A stretch of DNA of 64,000 nt from an uncultured Pseudomonadota bacterium. GTDB lineage: Bacteria > Pseudomonadota > Alphaproteobacteria > UBA3830. Shown here one piece after another: positions 55,875 through 64,000 of the stretch. The translations under genes and the position numbers were made by a program. Under the pieces are notes generated by a model. The model ran no database searches. It was given only the letters and a program-made list of their open reading frames with translations, and had not been told where the DNA came from. Position 1 is the stretch's first letter; each line of letters opens with the position of its first letter. The stretch covers positions 62,001-126,000 of the forward strand of contig CACXWU010000001.1 in NCBI GenBank assembly GCA_902771535.1. Reading direction: 5' to 3'.

Positions 55875-56468
55875 ATGATTGAAAAGCTTTATAACTGGAT
55901 GATGAAACAAGCCGAAAGCGAGCATGCGCTTCGGGTTTTGATGTTTGTATCCTTTATCGAAAGTTCGTTTTTCCCGTTACCTCCTGATCCTGTATTGGCT
56001 GTTGTTGTAGCAAAGAACCAACACAAGGCAATGTATTACGCCTCCATGTGCGCTTTGGCATCAGTTTTGGGGGGATTTCTCGGATATTTCATCGGATATG
56101 CCTGCTTTAAAACTTTAGGAGTCTATATATTAGATTGGTTCAGCATAACGCCGGAGAAATTCGACAAATTAGTTTTAGATATGGGAAGAGATATTTGGGC
56201 TTTCGGTATTATCTGTGCGAAAGGATTAACGCCTATTCCGTTTAAAATAGTTACTATCGCAAGCGGATTTGCAAAAGTTAATCTGTGGGTATTTTTAGTT
56301 GCGTCGATCATAACTCGAACAACAAGATTTGTTATCTTGTCCTGGATTTGCAAAAGGTATGGCGATTACGTTCTGAACTTTATCGAAAAACACAAAAAAA
56401 TCGCTTTGCTTGCCATAATTTTTCTGGTTATCATCGGATTTGCTTTGATTAAACTTTTTGTGAAATGA
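55875..56468 (+). CDS. DedA/YqaA-family membrane protein
   Basis: 197-residue membrane protein of the YqaA branch of the DedA/SNARE-associated (VTT domain) family, which includes undecaprenyl-phosphate and phosphatidylethanolamine flippases. Motifs: FIESSFFPLPPDPVLAVV with the re-entrant acidic segment, GGFLGYFIGY and KGLTPIPFKIVTIASGFAK. ATG 55875 with AAGGA eight bases upstream is preferred over a GTG two codons earlier, too close to it. Its stop overlaps the pepP start (ATGA). Confidence 0.88.
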   Translation: MIEKLYNWMMKQAESEHALRVLMFVSFIESSFFPLPPDPVLAVVVAKNQHKAMYYASMCALASVLGGFLGYFIGYACFKTLGVYILDWFSITPEKFDKLVLDMGRDIWAFGIICAKGLTPIPFKIVTIASGFAKVNLWVFLVASIITRTTRFVILSWICKRYGDYVLNFIEKHKKIALLAIIFLVIIGFALIKLFVK

Positions 56469-58087
56469 TGAAAAATGTATTGCAAGAATTCGATGCTCTG
56501 TTATATATAAAAAACAGCTTGTATCCAAATTTTAATGATGACGAAAATGCGGATTTTTTGAAAAAACTTTGCGGATTGAAAGCTTCCGCCGGGGCGGTGG
56601 TTGTCACTAAAAGCAAGTCCGCAGTTTTCGTTGACGGACGATACGAACTGGCCGCAAAGATTTCGGTGGATTCTAAAAAATTTTCAATAGAATCGCTATC
56701 TCTAAAGGACATAATTAATTGGATAAAAAATAATATCAAATTGGGTTCGAGAATCGCATTCGATCCGCGATTTTTTTCTCATTCACTTTTGAAAAAGATA
56801 AAAGCAGAGCTGCCCGATTATAGTTTTTCAGAAATTAATTTGGACTCTGTATTCGAGTCGAGAAAATTCAAAAGAGAATCCGAAATTATTTCGTGGAAAT
56901 TTGATGAATCTAAATTTAATTCGATCTATAAAATTATTTCGGAAAACAATTTAGATGGATACTTGATCTGCGACCCCTGCTCTTCAGCCTGGCTATTAAA
57001 TCAACGTAATATAAAAACAAAAGATGTTCCTGTATCCTTAGGATATCTTTTGGTAGACAAAAATAGAGAGAAAATATTTTATTTCGATAATAATTATCAG
57101 AATTCTTCTGAAAAACATGTCGGAGATTTGATGAATGATATTTCTCGTTTTTCAAGGATTGGATTGGATTTTAACAAAGCTCCCGCCTTCATAAATTCGC
57201 CTAATTTGGTTGATGTGAAAGATCCGATTCCGAATATAAAATACATAAAAACAGCGGAAGAAATCAAAAACATAAAAAAAATTACAGTTGAAGATTCGGA
57301 GGCCATAGTAAAATTTTTGTTTTGGTTTTATCACAACGAAAATATCTCCGAATTGGATTGCGCAGATCAAATTTTTTTAAATCGAAAAGAGTCTCAAAAT
57401 TTTGTCGGAAACAGTTTCGATACCATTGCCGCTGCCGACGAAAATTCCGCAATAGTTCACTATACTCCGTCATCGGATACAAACAAAAAAATTGAAAAAT
57501 TTTTACTTTTGGATTCCGGAGGACAGTATAAATTCGGAACAACGGATATCACACGAACCTTAGCCAAAAAGCAGCCGTCTGAAACGGAAAAATTGTACTA
57601 TACTTTGGTTCTCAAAGGACATATTGCAGTGGCAAGTGCGAAACTTGAAAAGGGCTCGACCGCAGCGGTATTAGACGGTGTCGCGCGAAAATTTTTACAA
57701 CAACATTCTTTGGATTACAATCATTCCACGGGACACGGTATCGGATATATGTTGAATGTTCATGAGGGTCCTGTCGCAATTTCCAGAAATAATAAAATTC
57801 CTCTGCAACCAAACATTTTGCTTTCAAATGAACCCGGGGTTTATATTGAAAACCACATGGGAGTGCGTCTGGAAAATATGATTGTAACGGAAGAAATGGA
57901 TAACTTTATCTGTTTTGATACAATTTCGCTGGTTCCATTCGACAACAAACTGATTGATTACTCTTTTCTGACATCCGATGAAAAATTATGGTTGAAAAGT
58001 TATAATGAAAAAATCCTTAACAACTTAAAACTTCCGAAAAATATTTCAGATTGGCTTGCGAAATACATCAATATATTCGCGCATTGA
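56465..58087 (+). CDS. pepP: PepP-like Xaa-Pro aminopeptidase (M24B)
   Basis: 540-residue metallopeptidase that removes residues before proline. N-terminal creatinase-like domain, then the M24 fold with ligands Asp in LLLDSGGQYKFGTTDITRT, His in STGHGIGYMLNVHEGP, Glu in LLSNEPGVYIENHMG and Glu in VRLENMIVTEEM; all are there, so it should be active. Larger than E. coli PepP (441 aa) and closer to the eukaryote-like XPNPEP1 type with two N-terminal modules. Coupled to the DedA gene. Confidence 0.9.
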   Translation: MMKNVLQEFDALLYIKNSLYPNFNDDENADFLKKLCGLKASAGAVVVTKSKSAVFVDGRYELAAKISVDSKKFSIESLSLKDIINWIKNNIKLGSRIAFDPRFFSHSLLKKIKAELPDYSFSEINLDSVFESRKFKRESEIISWKFDESKFNSIYKIISENNLDGYLICDPCSSAWLLNQRNIKTKDVPVSLGYLLVDKNREKIFYFDNNYQNSSEKHVGDLMNDISRFSRIGLDFNKAPAFINSPNLVDVKDPIPNIKYIKTAEEIKNIKKITVEDSEAIVKFLFWFYHNENISELDCADQIFLNRKESQNFVGNSFDTIAAADENSAIVHYTPSSDTNKKIEKFLLLDSGGQYKFGTTDITRTLAKKQPSETEKLYYTLVLKGHIAVASAKLEKGSTAAVLDGVARKFLQQHSLDYNHSTGHGIGYMLNVHEGPVAISRNNKIPLQPNILLSNEPGVYIENHMGVRLENMIVTEEMDNFICFDTISLVPFDNKLIDYSFLTSDEKLWLKSYNEKILNNLKLPKNISDWLAKYINIFAH

Positions 58088-58096
58088 AAGAGATGT

Positions 58097-59551
58097 CTAC
58101 CTTTTATATACATCTGTCCATATCGCAGATCCCATTAAATGAAACCCGAACTTAAGGTAGTCTTTGCTTGCCTGGTCTACGTCTTGGGGACAAATCACAA
58201 CACAATGCTGAGGTAACTCATACAAATTTTCTATTGGTATTAATATATCATCGTCGAGGTGGGGAACCCTATTTTCCTTCCGGTAATTTAAAAACTCTCT
58301 CCATGCTTTATAAAAACAGGCACATAAGTAACGGCTACTTGGAGTAAAACTCTGCAACGAAACACCCTTCGTAAAATAATATAATTTATTTCCATTCAAA
58401 CGTAAGTCTACAAGTTTATCGACAAACGCCATGTCTTCTCTTCTTCCCTTATAAACATCAAGCACATAGTTATATGACTGATAAATGGATGGAATCACCG
58501 AAATAGAACAACAAATCACAATAGAACAAGCTATACTTCGTCTTTTTTTCAAAAAATATCCACACCAGTATGCGCAAGATGGAAGAGAAAAGACAATAGC
58601 GGGAAATATATAATACGAATGTCTGAACCCCAATAAAACATACGCCATAACATAGGCAATAGCCCCAAACAAAAGGCTATCTGAAAACAAACATCTTTTA
58701 TCAGACTTTACCAAAACCATATAAGCTCTAATAAAGGCCAGCAAAAATATACAAATCAAAAATGGGTCCTGATGAAAGAAAGACATCATGATTGAAAATG
58801 AACTTTTAAAACATTCAAATGCAAAAGCATACATATGGTTAGAGCCTATGCCCATATTTGCTAAAACGAACAGATAAAACCATATGAAAAAGAAAGATGA
58901 AATTAATTGAGCGATATGAAATATTTTGTCCTTCTCTGTTAACTTACGCCAACCGAAAAATAAGTTAACAAAAGCTATAACAAAAACCATACCGAATATA
59001 GGCTCTTTGGTAAAAAGAGAATAAGTAATCGCTACCCAAGCGACGAAGTAGCACATCAACGACTGTTTTTTCGAGCCCAACCACCAAAAATACATATAAA
59101 CAGCTTGAAGAAAAAATATAAACCTTTCAGGATATATAAGATAAATGTGAATTTGCAAAAAGCTCGAAACCGCAATCAAAGTTACAGAAAAAAATAAGCT
59201 AATCCACCAATTTCCGCTTTCCCGTTGTAAGAAATGAAACAGCAATAGAACTGAGCTAACCATAATGAATGCGTTAAACAAAAAAAGATGAAATATCGAG
59301 GGCGTTTCGGAAAAAAGCAACAAAATTGAATAATCAGCTAAACCAAGCGGCCAAAATCTACCGACACCTACCCAACTATGACTGGGTTTCCCTTTTCCTA
59401 TTGTTCCTAAAATTTGGCAGTCATCGCCGAAGTTTTGCAAAGTCCAATTAACATCCAATAATATTAGATATGCTAAAACCGACAACAAAATTAGGATAAT
59501 GAAATGACTGATATTTCTGTCTGAAAACGACTTACGAACGACCCGAAACAC
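58097..59551 (-). CDS. multi-spanning membrane protein, possible GT-C glycosyltransferase
   Basis: 484-residue protein with about eleven hydrophobic helices. The first extracytoplasmic loop contains an Asp pair (LQNFGDDCQIL) as in GT-C glycosyltransferases that use polyprenyl-linked sugars, and the soluble C terminus contains PHLDDDILIPIENLYELPQH. No family-specific motif was found; ArnT/PMT-like or O-unit-related enzymes are possible. GTG start with GGAG about seven bases upstream. It follows alr by 29 bp on the same strand and converges on pepP. Confidence 0.6.
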   Translation of the reverse strand: MFRVVRKSFSDRNISHFIILILLSVLAYLILLDVNWTLQNFGDDCQILGTIGKGKPSHSWVGVGRFWPLGLADYSILLLFSETPSIFHLFLFNAFIMVSSVLLLFHFLQRESGNWWISLFFSVTLIAVSSFLQIHIYLIYPERFIFFLQAVYMYFWWLGSKKQSLMCYFVAWVAITYSLFTKEPIFGMVFVIAFVNLFFGWRKLTEKDKIFHIAQLISSFFFIWFYLFVLANMGIGSNHMYAFAFECFKSSFSIMMSFFHQDPFLICIFLLAFIRAYMVLVKSDKRCLFSDSLLFGAIAYVMAYVLLGFRHSYYIFPAIVFSLPSCAYWCGYFLKKRRSIACSIVICCSISVIPSIYQSYNYVLDVYKGRREDMAFVDKLVDLRLNGNKLYYFTKGVSLQSFTPSSRYLCACFYKAWREFLNYRKENRVPHLDDDILIPIENLYELPQHCVVICPQDVDQASKDYLKFGFHLMGSAIWTDVYKR

Positions 59552-59580
59552 AAACCCACTCCATACATATGCCTAACACA

Positions 59581-60717
59581 TCAAAGATCATCATTTCCGA
59601 TGTAAATTTTTTCGACACGGCTTCCCAATCGGCAAGTAATTTCGTGTGGAATTGTTCCCAACTCGAGCGCCCATTTTTCGACGGTATAATCAGGGGAATG
59701 AGTCAGTGCAACCCAGTTTCCCAGCTTCAGATATTTTTCATCGACTTCCGACGCGTCAAGAGTTATGTAATCCATCGAAATTCGACCGACCATCGGCAGT
59801 CTTTTACCTCCTAAAAATCCGCATCCGAAGCCCGAAAATTTTCTCATAAATCCGTCCGAATACCCTATTCCAATGGTTATGGATGTCATGTTTCGAGGTG
59901 CGATGAAAGTTGATCCGTATCCTATTGTGTCACCTTTTTTCAGATGATTAACCTGGACGATTCTGGAGAAAATATCCATCACGGGTTTTACGACACCTAT
60001 CATATCTTCTCGTATACAAAAACCGTAAATAGCTTTCCCCGGTCTAACCATATCAAACTGATAATCTTTTCCCAAAAAAATACCATTGGTTGCGGACAAA
60101 CAAGACACCGGATTTCCGAATTTTTTCAACGCTACTTTAAACCTCTCCAGTTGCTTTTTATTCATTTCACTGGAAACATCGTCGGCACAAGCCAAATGGC
60201 TCATAACGAAAAGCAAATTCAGATTATTCAAGATATCACTGAGACTGTGATGTTCGTCCTCTTCCAAAAATCCGTTGCGAGACATTCCTGTGTCCACATG
60301 AACGGCGACATCCAACTTTTTATTCAGAGTTTTCGATTTTTTCACCCATAAATCTGCTTGAATCCAATTATTTAAGACGGGAACCAGCTTATATTTAAGC
60401 AAAATATCCTCTGTATTCTCAAAAACCCCACTCAAAACAAAAATTTTCACATTCTCATCGGGAAGCGTATTTCTTATTTCTATTCCCTCGTCTATGGTCG
60501 CAACGAAAAAATTTCTACAGCCTTCTTTGTAAAGCCTTTTGCTGATAGGAACAGCTCCAAAGCCGTACGAATTTCCCTTAACTACAGCTGACGCAATTGC
60601 GCCCTTCGCAAGCACGTCTTCAACCTTATGATAGTTGTAAGCAATGTTGTCCAAATTTATCACAGCAACCGACAACACTTGCGGCGCAACTTTATCCAAA
60701 ACTTTTTGAAAATCCAT
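59581..60717 (-). CDS. alr: Alr, alanine racemase
   Basis: PLP enzyme making D-alanine for peptidoglycan, 378 aa. PLP Lys47 is in SAVVKGNSYGFGA (usually AVVKADAYGHG), the second catalytic Tyr in IGIGYSDGFMRKF, and VGRISMDYITLD marks the C-terminal domain. Finding alr and dapB implies a peptidoglycan wall. It sits 15 bp after dnaB on the same strand. Confidence 0.95.
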   Translation of the reverse strand: MDFQKVLDKVAPQVLSVAVINLDNIAYNYHKVEDVLAKGAIASAVVKGNSYGFGAVPISKRLYKEGCRNFFVATIDEGIEIRNTLPDENVKIFVLSGVFENTEDILLKYKLVPVLNNWIQADLWVKKSKTLNKKLDVAVHVDTGMSRNGFLEEDEHHSLSDILNNLNLLFVMSHLACADDVSSEMNKKQLERFKVALKKFGNPVSCLSATNGIFLGKDYQFDMVRPGKAIYGFCIREDMIGVVKPVMDIFSRIVQVNHLKKGDTIGYGSTFIAPRNMTSITIGIGYSDGFMRKFSGFGCGFLGGKRLPMVGRISMDYITLDASEVDEKYLKLGNWVALTHSPDYTVEKWALELGTIPHEITCRLGSRVEKIYIGNDDL

Positions 60718-60732
60718 TCTTTATACCCGTTC

Positions 60733-62166
60733 CTACCTATTATCAGCTAAATTATCAAACTTCGTAAATTGACCGTCAAAAAACAACTCCACTGTACCGA
60801 TAGGACCATGTCTTTGCTTCGCGATAATAATTTCGGCCTTATTGTAAGCATTTTGCATTTTTGTATACCACTTATCAAATTCCGGCGTACCTTCTTGCGG
60901 CTTCGTTCTTTCGAGATAATATTCCTCTCGATAAACAAACATGACAACATCGGCATCCTGTTCGATAGATCCCGATTCACGGAGGTCAGCCAGCTGTGGA
61001 CGTTTATCATCACGGATTTCCACCGCTCGCGACAGCTGCGACAGCGCAATAATCGGAATATTCAACTCTTTAGCTAAGCCCTTCAGCGAACGCGTAATTT
61101 CTGAAATTTCCTGAACACGGTTATCGTTTCGACGGTCAGAACTTCCCTGAAGTAGTTGTAAATAATCTATAACAATCAAATCCAGCCCTTCTTTTCGTTG
61201 CAATTTTCTTGCACGAGTTCTTACGGCAGAAACCGTCATCGCCGGAGTGTCTTCTATAAACAACGGAATATTCGCCAGCTTCTTTTGAAGACTCCTGATC
61301 TTTCCTATTTCTTCCTCTTTGATTTCTCCTCGGCGAATTTTCTCGGAAGGAATCATGCTTTCTTGGGACAAAATACGAGAAACCAGCTGCTCTGCGGACA
61401 TCTCCAAAGAAAAAAACGCGACCTTCCCTGCCCCTTCCCTGCCAAGTAATTTATCCATCGCGACTTTAAATGCAATATTCGTCGCCAAGGCGGTTTTTCC
61501 CATAGACGGACGCCCTGCTAAGATGATCAGATCCGACCTGTTAAGTCCACCCAATTTCCGATTTAAATCTATAAATCCGCTGGTAACACCGATAAGTTTA
61601 TTATCGCTTTTGTATGCATGCTCTATAGTTTGCACCGCTGTCTTAGCCACATCAGAGAAACTCATGCACATCCCACGAGTGTTGTCCATAGCCAGATCAT
61701 ACAGCCGAGCTTCTGCCTTTTCTATCAGAGACTCGCTGTCCGAATTTAAGTCAAAAGTCGACGCATCGTGAACAATATCCTCACCGATAAGAATTAACTG
61801 ACGTCTGTTATAAAGATCGTAGATAAGGCGCGCGTAATCCTCTATGCCGGAAACAGAGACCACCGAGTTTACCAATTGTATCAGGTAGCTTCCGCTCTCA
61901 ATTTTTTGTAAGTTGTCGCTCTTTTCAAAATACGACCGTAATGTAATAGGATCAGCCACCAAACCTTGAGAAATCAGTTTACTGATTGCTGCGAAAATTT
62001 CTCCGTTTATCGGAACAAAAAAATGTGTTGGAGATATTATATCTGAGACATCCTCGAAACATTCATTGTTCAACATAAGAGCGCCGAGCAAAGACTGCTC
62101 CGCCTCTAGATTGTGAGGCAATTCTCGCATCTGTTGCACTTGAAACTTAGACTTCAGCGGATCCAT
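60733..62166 (-). CDS. dnaB: DnaB, replicative DNA helicase
   Basis: Hexameric 5'-3' helicase of the replication fork, 477 aa. N-terminal domain LPHNLEAEQSLLGALMLNNECFEDV; Walker A AGRPSMGKTALATNIA; H1a/H2 region with VAFFSLEMSAEQLVSRIL and Walker B VIDYLQLLQGS, and DLRESGSIEQDADVVMFVYREEYY. No intein. Co-oriented with alr and der. Confidence 0.97.
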   Translation of the reverse strand: MDPLKSKFQVQQMRELPHNLEAEQSLLGALMLNNECFEDVSDIISPTHFFVPINGEIFAAISKLISQGLVADPITLRSYFEKSDNLQKIESGSYLIQLVNSVVSVSGIEDYARLIYDLYNRRQLILIGEDIVHDASTFDLNSDSESLIEKAEARLYDLAMDNTRGMCMSFSDVAKTAVQTIEHAYKSDNKLIGVTSGFIDLNRKLGGLNRSDLIILAGRPSMGKTALATNIAFKVAMDKLLGREGAGKVAFFSLEMSAEQLVSRILSQESMIPSEKIRRGEIKEEEIGKIRSLQKKLANIPLFIEDTPAMTVSAVRTRARKLQRKEGLDLIVIDYLQLLQGSSDRRNDNRVQEISEITRSLKGLAKELNIPIIALSQLSRAVEIRDDKRPQLADLRESGSIEQDADVVMFVYREEYYLERTKPQEGTPEFDKWYTKMQNAYNKAEIIIAKQRHGPIGTVELFFDGQFTKFDNLADNR

Positions 62167-62269
62167 TTCTCTCTTATTACTAAAAAACCGTTAAAGTATA
62201 CTACCCTCAGCAACTTTTCGCAAAAATTTTTCTCGACATATTTTCATAGATAATCCAAATCATAAGTTT

Positions 62270-63598
62270 CTATTCGACGTAAGGATTTTTTCTCTGTCTT
62301 ATGAAAATTCGCAGCGGAACACCGTCAAAATCAAAAGATTTTCGCAAATTATTCAGAAGATATTTTTCGTAACTCGCCGGCAGATGTTCACTGCGGTTTG
62401 CAAAAACCGCAAAAGTCGGCGGCCGCGTGTTGGTTTGCGAAATATACTTCAATTTTATAGGCATACCATTAACCAATGGAGGATGATTTTTCTCAACCGT
62501 CCACTGAAACCATTTATTGAGAGCACTGGTTGGAATTCTGATATTCCACTTGTCATAAAGCTCAAAAGCCTTGTTGAAAATTCTGGCAAGTCCCAACTTT
62601 TCTTTTGCGGAAACCAGCAAACAGGGAACTCCCAACAGCTGCGAAAATTCATATTTGGCACGACGCTCTACGTCCTTTTGAATTTCTTCAGCATTCGAAA
62701 CGATATCGCTTTTATTAAGAGCAAAAATTATAATTTTCCCTTCATCAAAAGCCTTGCGGGCAATGGTTATGTCTTGCTTTTCCAAAGGATGACGAATATC
62801 CATGACCAACACGACTATATGAGATTGCTTCACATATCTCCAAGCATCTGATACGGAAACGTTTTCTATCTTTTCCTGAACTTTGGACTTTTTCCTTTGT
62901 CCTGCCGTATCAATGAGAAAAATCTTTCTGCCCCTGTAATTCCAATTCAGAGTAATAGAATCTCGAGTAATCCCCGCTTTATCCCCTGTCAACAAACGAT
63001 TTTCTCCGATAATGGCGTTAATCAAAGTGGATTTTCCCACATTCGGGCGCCCGACAATTGCAACTTTTAACGGAATCTCTTTCTCGTTAGAAACTTCCTC
63101 CTCGGGAAAATCAAAATCACTTATCGCATTCAGCAAACCATCAAATCCCAAGTTGTGCTCCGCCGAAATCGCAATACCTTCGCCGAATCCTAGTCGAGTA
63201 ACATCAATTTGAGTCGACGGTTTTTCGCATTTATTCTTTATTACAACAACCGAACGATTACCGCACTGTTTAAACGACTTTCGTAACCATGTAGCAACAG
63301 ATTTATCGTATTCCGTCACACCTTCGATAGCATCCACAACGAAAAATACAACATCTGATTCCGACAGAGCCGCAAACGATTGCAAATTCATAGATTTAGC
63401 CAGTTCGTCTTTCGAAAAAGTGTCGATTCCCGGAGTATCGATGACCTGAATACGAATCCCAAAGAAATCCGCATCTACAACCTTTCTGTCACGGGTAATT
63501 CCAGGCATATCTCCGACAATGGCATTTCTTTTGCCGACCAAACGATTAAAAAGCGTAGACTTCCCTACGTTAGGACGTCCTATCAATGCAATTTTCAT
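62270..63598 (-). CDS. der: Der (EngA), double-domain ribosome-assembly GTPase
   Basis: 442-residue GTPase needed for 50S assembly. Two G domains: IALIGRPNVGKSTLFNRLVG at the N terminus with MPGITRDRK and DTPGID, then VAIVGRPNVGKSTLINAIIG with DKAGITRDS and DTAGQRKK, and a C-terminal KH-like domain ending PLRIFIRQRKNPYV. ATG with GGTG about eight bases upstream. Stands about 100 bp upstream of dnaB and after the DsbA-family gene. Confidence 0.97.
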   Translation of the reverse strand: MKIALIGRPNVGKSTLFNRLVGKRNAIVGDMPGITRDRKVVDADFFGIRIQVIDTPGIDTFSKDELAKSMNLQSFAALSESDVVFFVVDAIEGVTEYDKSVATWLRKSFKQCGNRSVVVIKNKCEKPSTQIDVTRLGFGEGIAISAEHNLGFDGLLNAISDFDFPEEEVSNEKEIPLKVAIVGRPNVGKSTLINAIIGENRLLTGDKAGITRDSITLNWNYRGRKIFLIDTAGQRKKSKVQEKIENVSVSDAWRYVKQSHIVVLVMDIRHPLEKQDITIARKAFDEGKIIIFALNKSDIVSNAEEIQKDVERRAKYEFSQLLGVPCLLVSAKEKLGLARIFNKAFELYDKWNIRIPTSALNKWFQWTVEKNHPPLVNGMPIKLKYISQTNTRPPTFAVFANRSEHLPASYEKYLLNNLRKSFDFDGVPLRIFIRQRKNPYVE

Positions 63599-63704
63599 AA
63601 TTTAACACCGAATCAATCTGCAGGAGCAGTTTATCACAGTATTTTTGTACAAACAATCTGGGCAAAACTTATATCTCCGCTTCAACAAATTATCTTCTGT
63701 TCTT

Positions 63705-64000
63705 TTAATTTTGCTTAAAACTTTGGTGCTCAGCTGTCTTTTTTTTAGGAGCGATACCTAGTTTTTCGATAATTTCACTGCACGTAAGAATTCCCTGATG
63801 AACTCTACCGTCGAGAACAAATGCCGGCACAGAAGATATTTTCAATACGTGCATCGCCCTCTGTTGCTCTTTCATGAGTCCTGCAGAGATTTTTTTATAT
63901 TCAGGGTTGTTCGTGTCCAAATAACTCGTAACTATCTTGTTATTATACCCGGCTTTCACAAAAACTTGCTTTAAAAACTCACGAGGATTTTTGGATTTTA
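63705..64000 (-). CDS. DsbA-family (FrnE-like) thiol oxidoreductase, 3' part
   Basis: C-terminal ~97 residues of a gene that enters from the right edge; the frame is open to base 64000. The visible part, with ISAGLMKEQQRAMHVLKISS followed by VPAFVLDGRVHQGILTCSEI, matches the end of DsbA/FrnE-type thioredoxins with the cis-Pro in SSVPAF. The redox CxxC would lie beyond the window. It precedes der on the same strand with a gap of about 100 bp. Whether it is exported cannot be seen. Confidence 0.75.
   Translation of the reverse strand, partial: KSKNPREFLKQVFVKAGYNNKIVTSYLDTNNPEYKKISAGLMKEQQRAMHVLKISSVPAFVLDGRVHQGILTCSEIIEKLGIAPKKKTAEHQSFKQN

Overview
The window is an AT-rich stretch of chromosome from an alphaproteobacterium. 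The main markers are a circularly permuted (two-piece) tmRNA gene, the cell-cycle kinase CckA together with a DivL-like partner, a class I polyhydroxyalkanoate synthase, a short prolyl-tRNA synthetase without editing insert, the gene order proS-lolC-lolD-dnaE, leuS-lptE-holA, and the hslV-hslU pair. Low GC content, loss of neighbours usually seen with some genes, one decayed gene and a few secreted-protein genes with repeats suggest a host-associated or endosymbiotic lineage (Holosporales/Rickettsiales-like). That placement is inferred from gene content, not from a phylogeny.

Layout. 1-1.9 kb: hslU (cut by the window edge), hslV, a TlpA-like thioredoxin, and head to head with it a tiny LptM-like lipoprotein. 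1.9-9.4 kb: cckA with terC, a half-size PnuC-like membrane protein and a MATE exporter on the minus strand; then dapB, nth and an alpha/beta hydrolase on the plus strand. 9.4-14 kb: an AtpZ-like protein, a DivL-like pseudokinase whose phospho-acceptor histidine is isoleucine, and phaC. 14.2-16.8 kb: ychF, pgsA, map. 16.8-21.2 kb: a SIMPL-like protein, hisS, ssrA (tmRNA, tag ANDNLFACNDNFDAVALAA, with a near-consensus promoter), waaA and a DUF374 acyltransferase. 21.2-26 kb: the most accessory part, with a FkbM methyltransferase carrying a Sec signal peptide, a secreted coiled-coil repeat protein ending in a DUF4258-like domain, and an S9 peptidase lipoprotein.

26-36 kb: recJ, the leuS-lptE-holA operon, a HAD-IIA hydrolase with ettA, tRNA-Leu(CAA) immediately followed by trpS, and a GNAT acetyltransferase. 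36.4-41.4 kb: a decayed cyclophilin gene, an RND efflux adaptor/pump pair and a CatB-like acetyltransferase. 41.5-49 kb: a BepA-like protease, rpoH, an EamA transporter with obgE, radC, hemW-rph-yggU, and tRNA-Gly(UCC). 49.2-58 kb: one tightly overlapping plus-strand run, proS-lolC-lolD-dnaE, then a DedA/YqaA protein and pepP. 58-64 kb, minus strand: a multi-spanning GT-C-like protein, alr, dnaB, der and the 3' end of a DsbA-family gene.

Most of the window is core replication, translation, envelope and cell-cycle machinery. The parts that stand out are the CckA/DivL phosphorelay with a degenerate DivL and a CtrA-type box in front of it, the unusual tmRNA tag, and the 21.2-23.9 kb pair of divergent secreted proteins, which is the best candidate for an undescribed host-interaction module.
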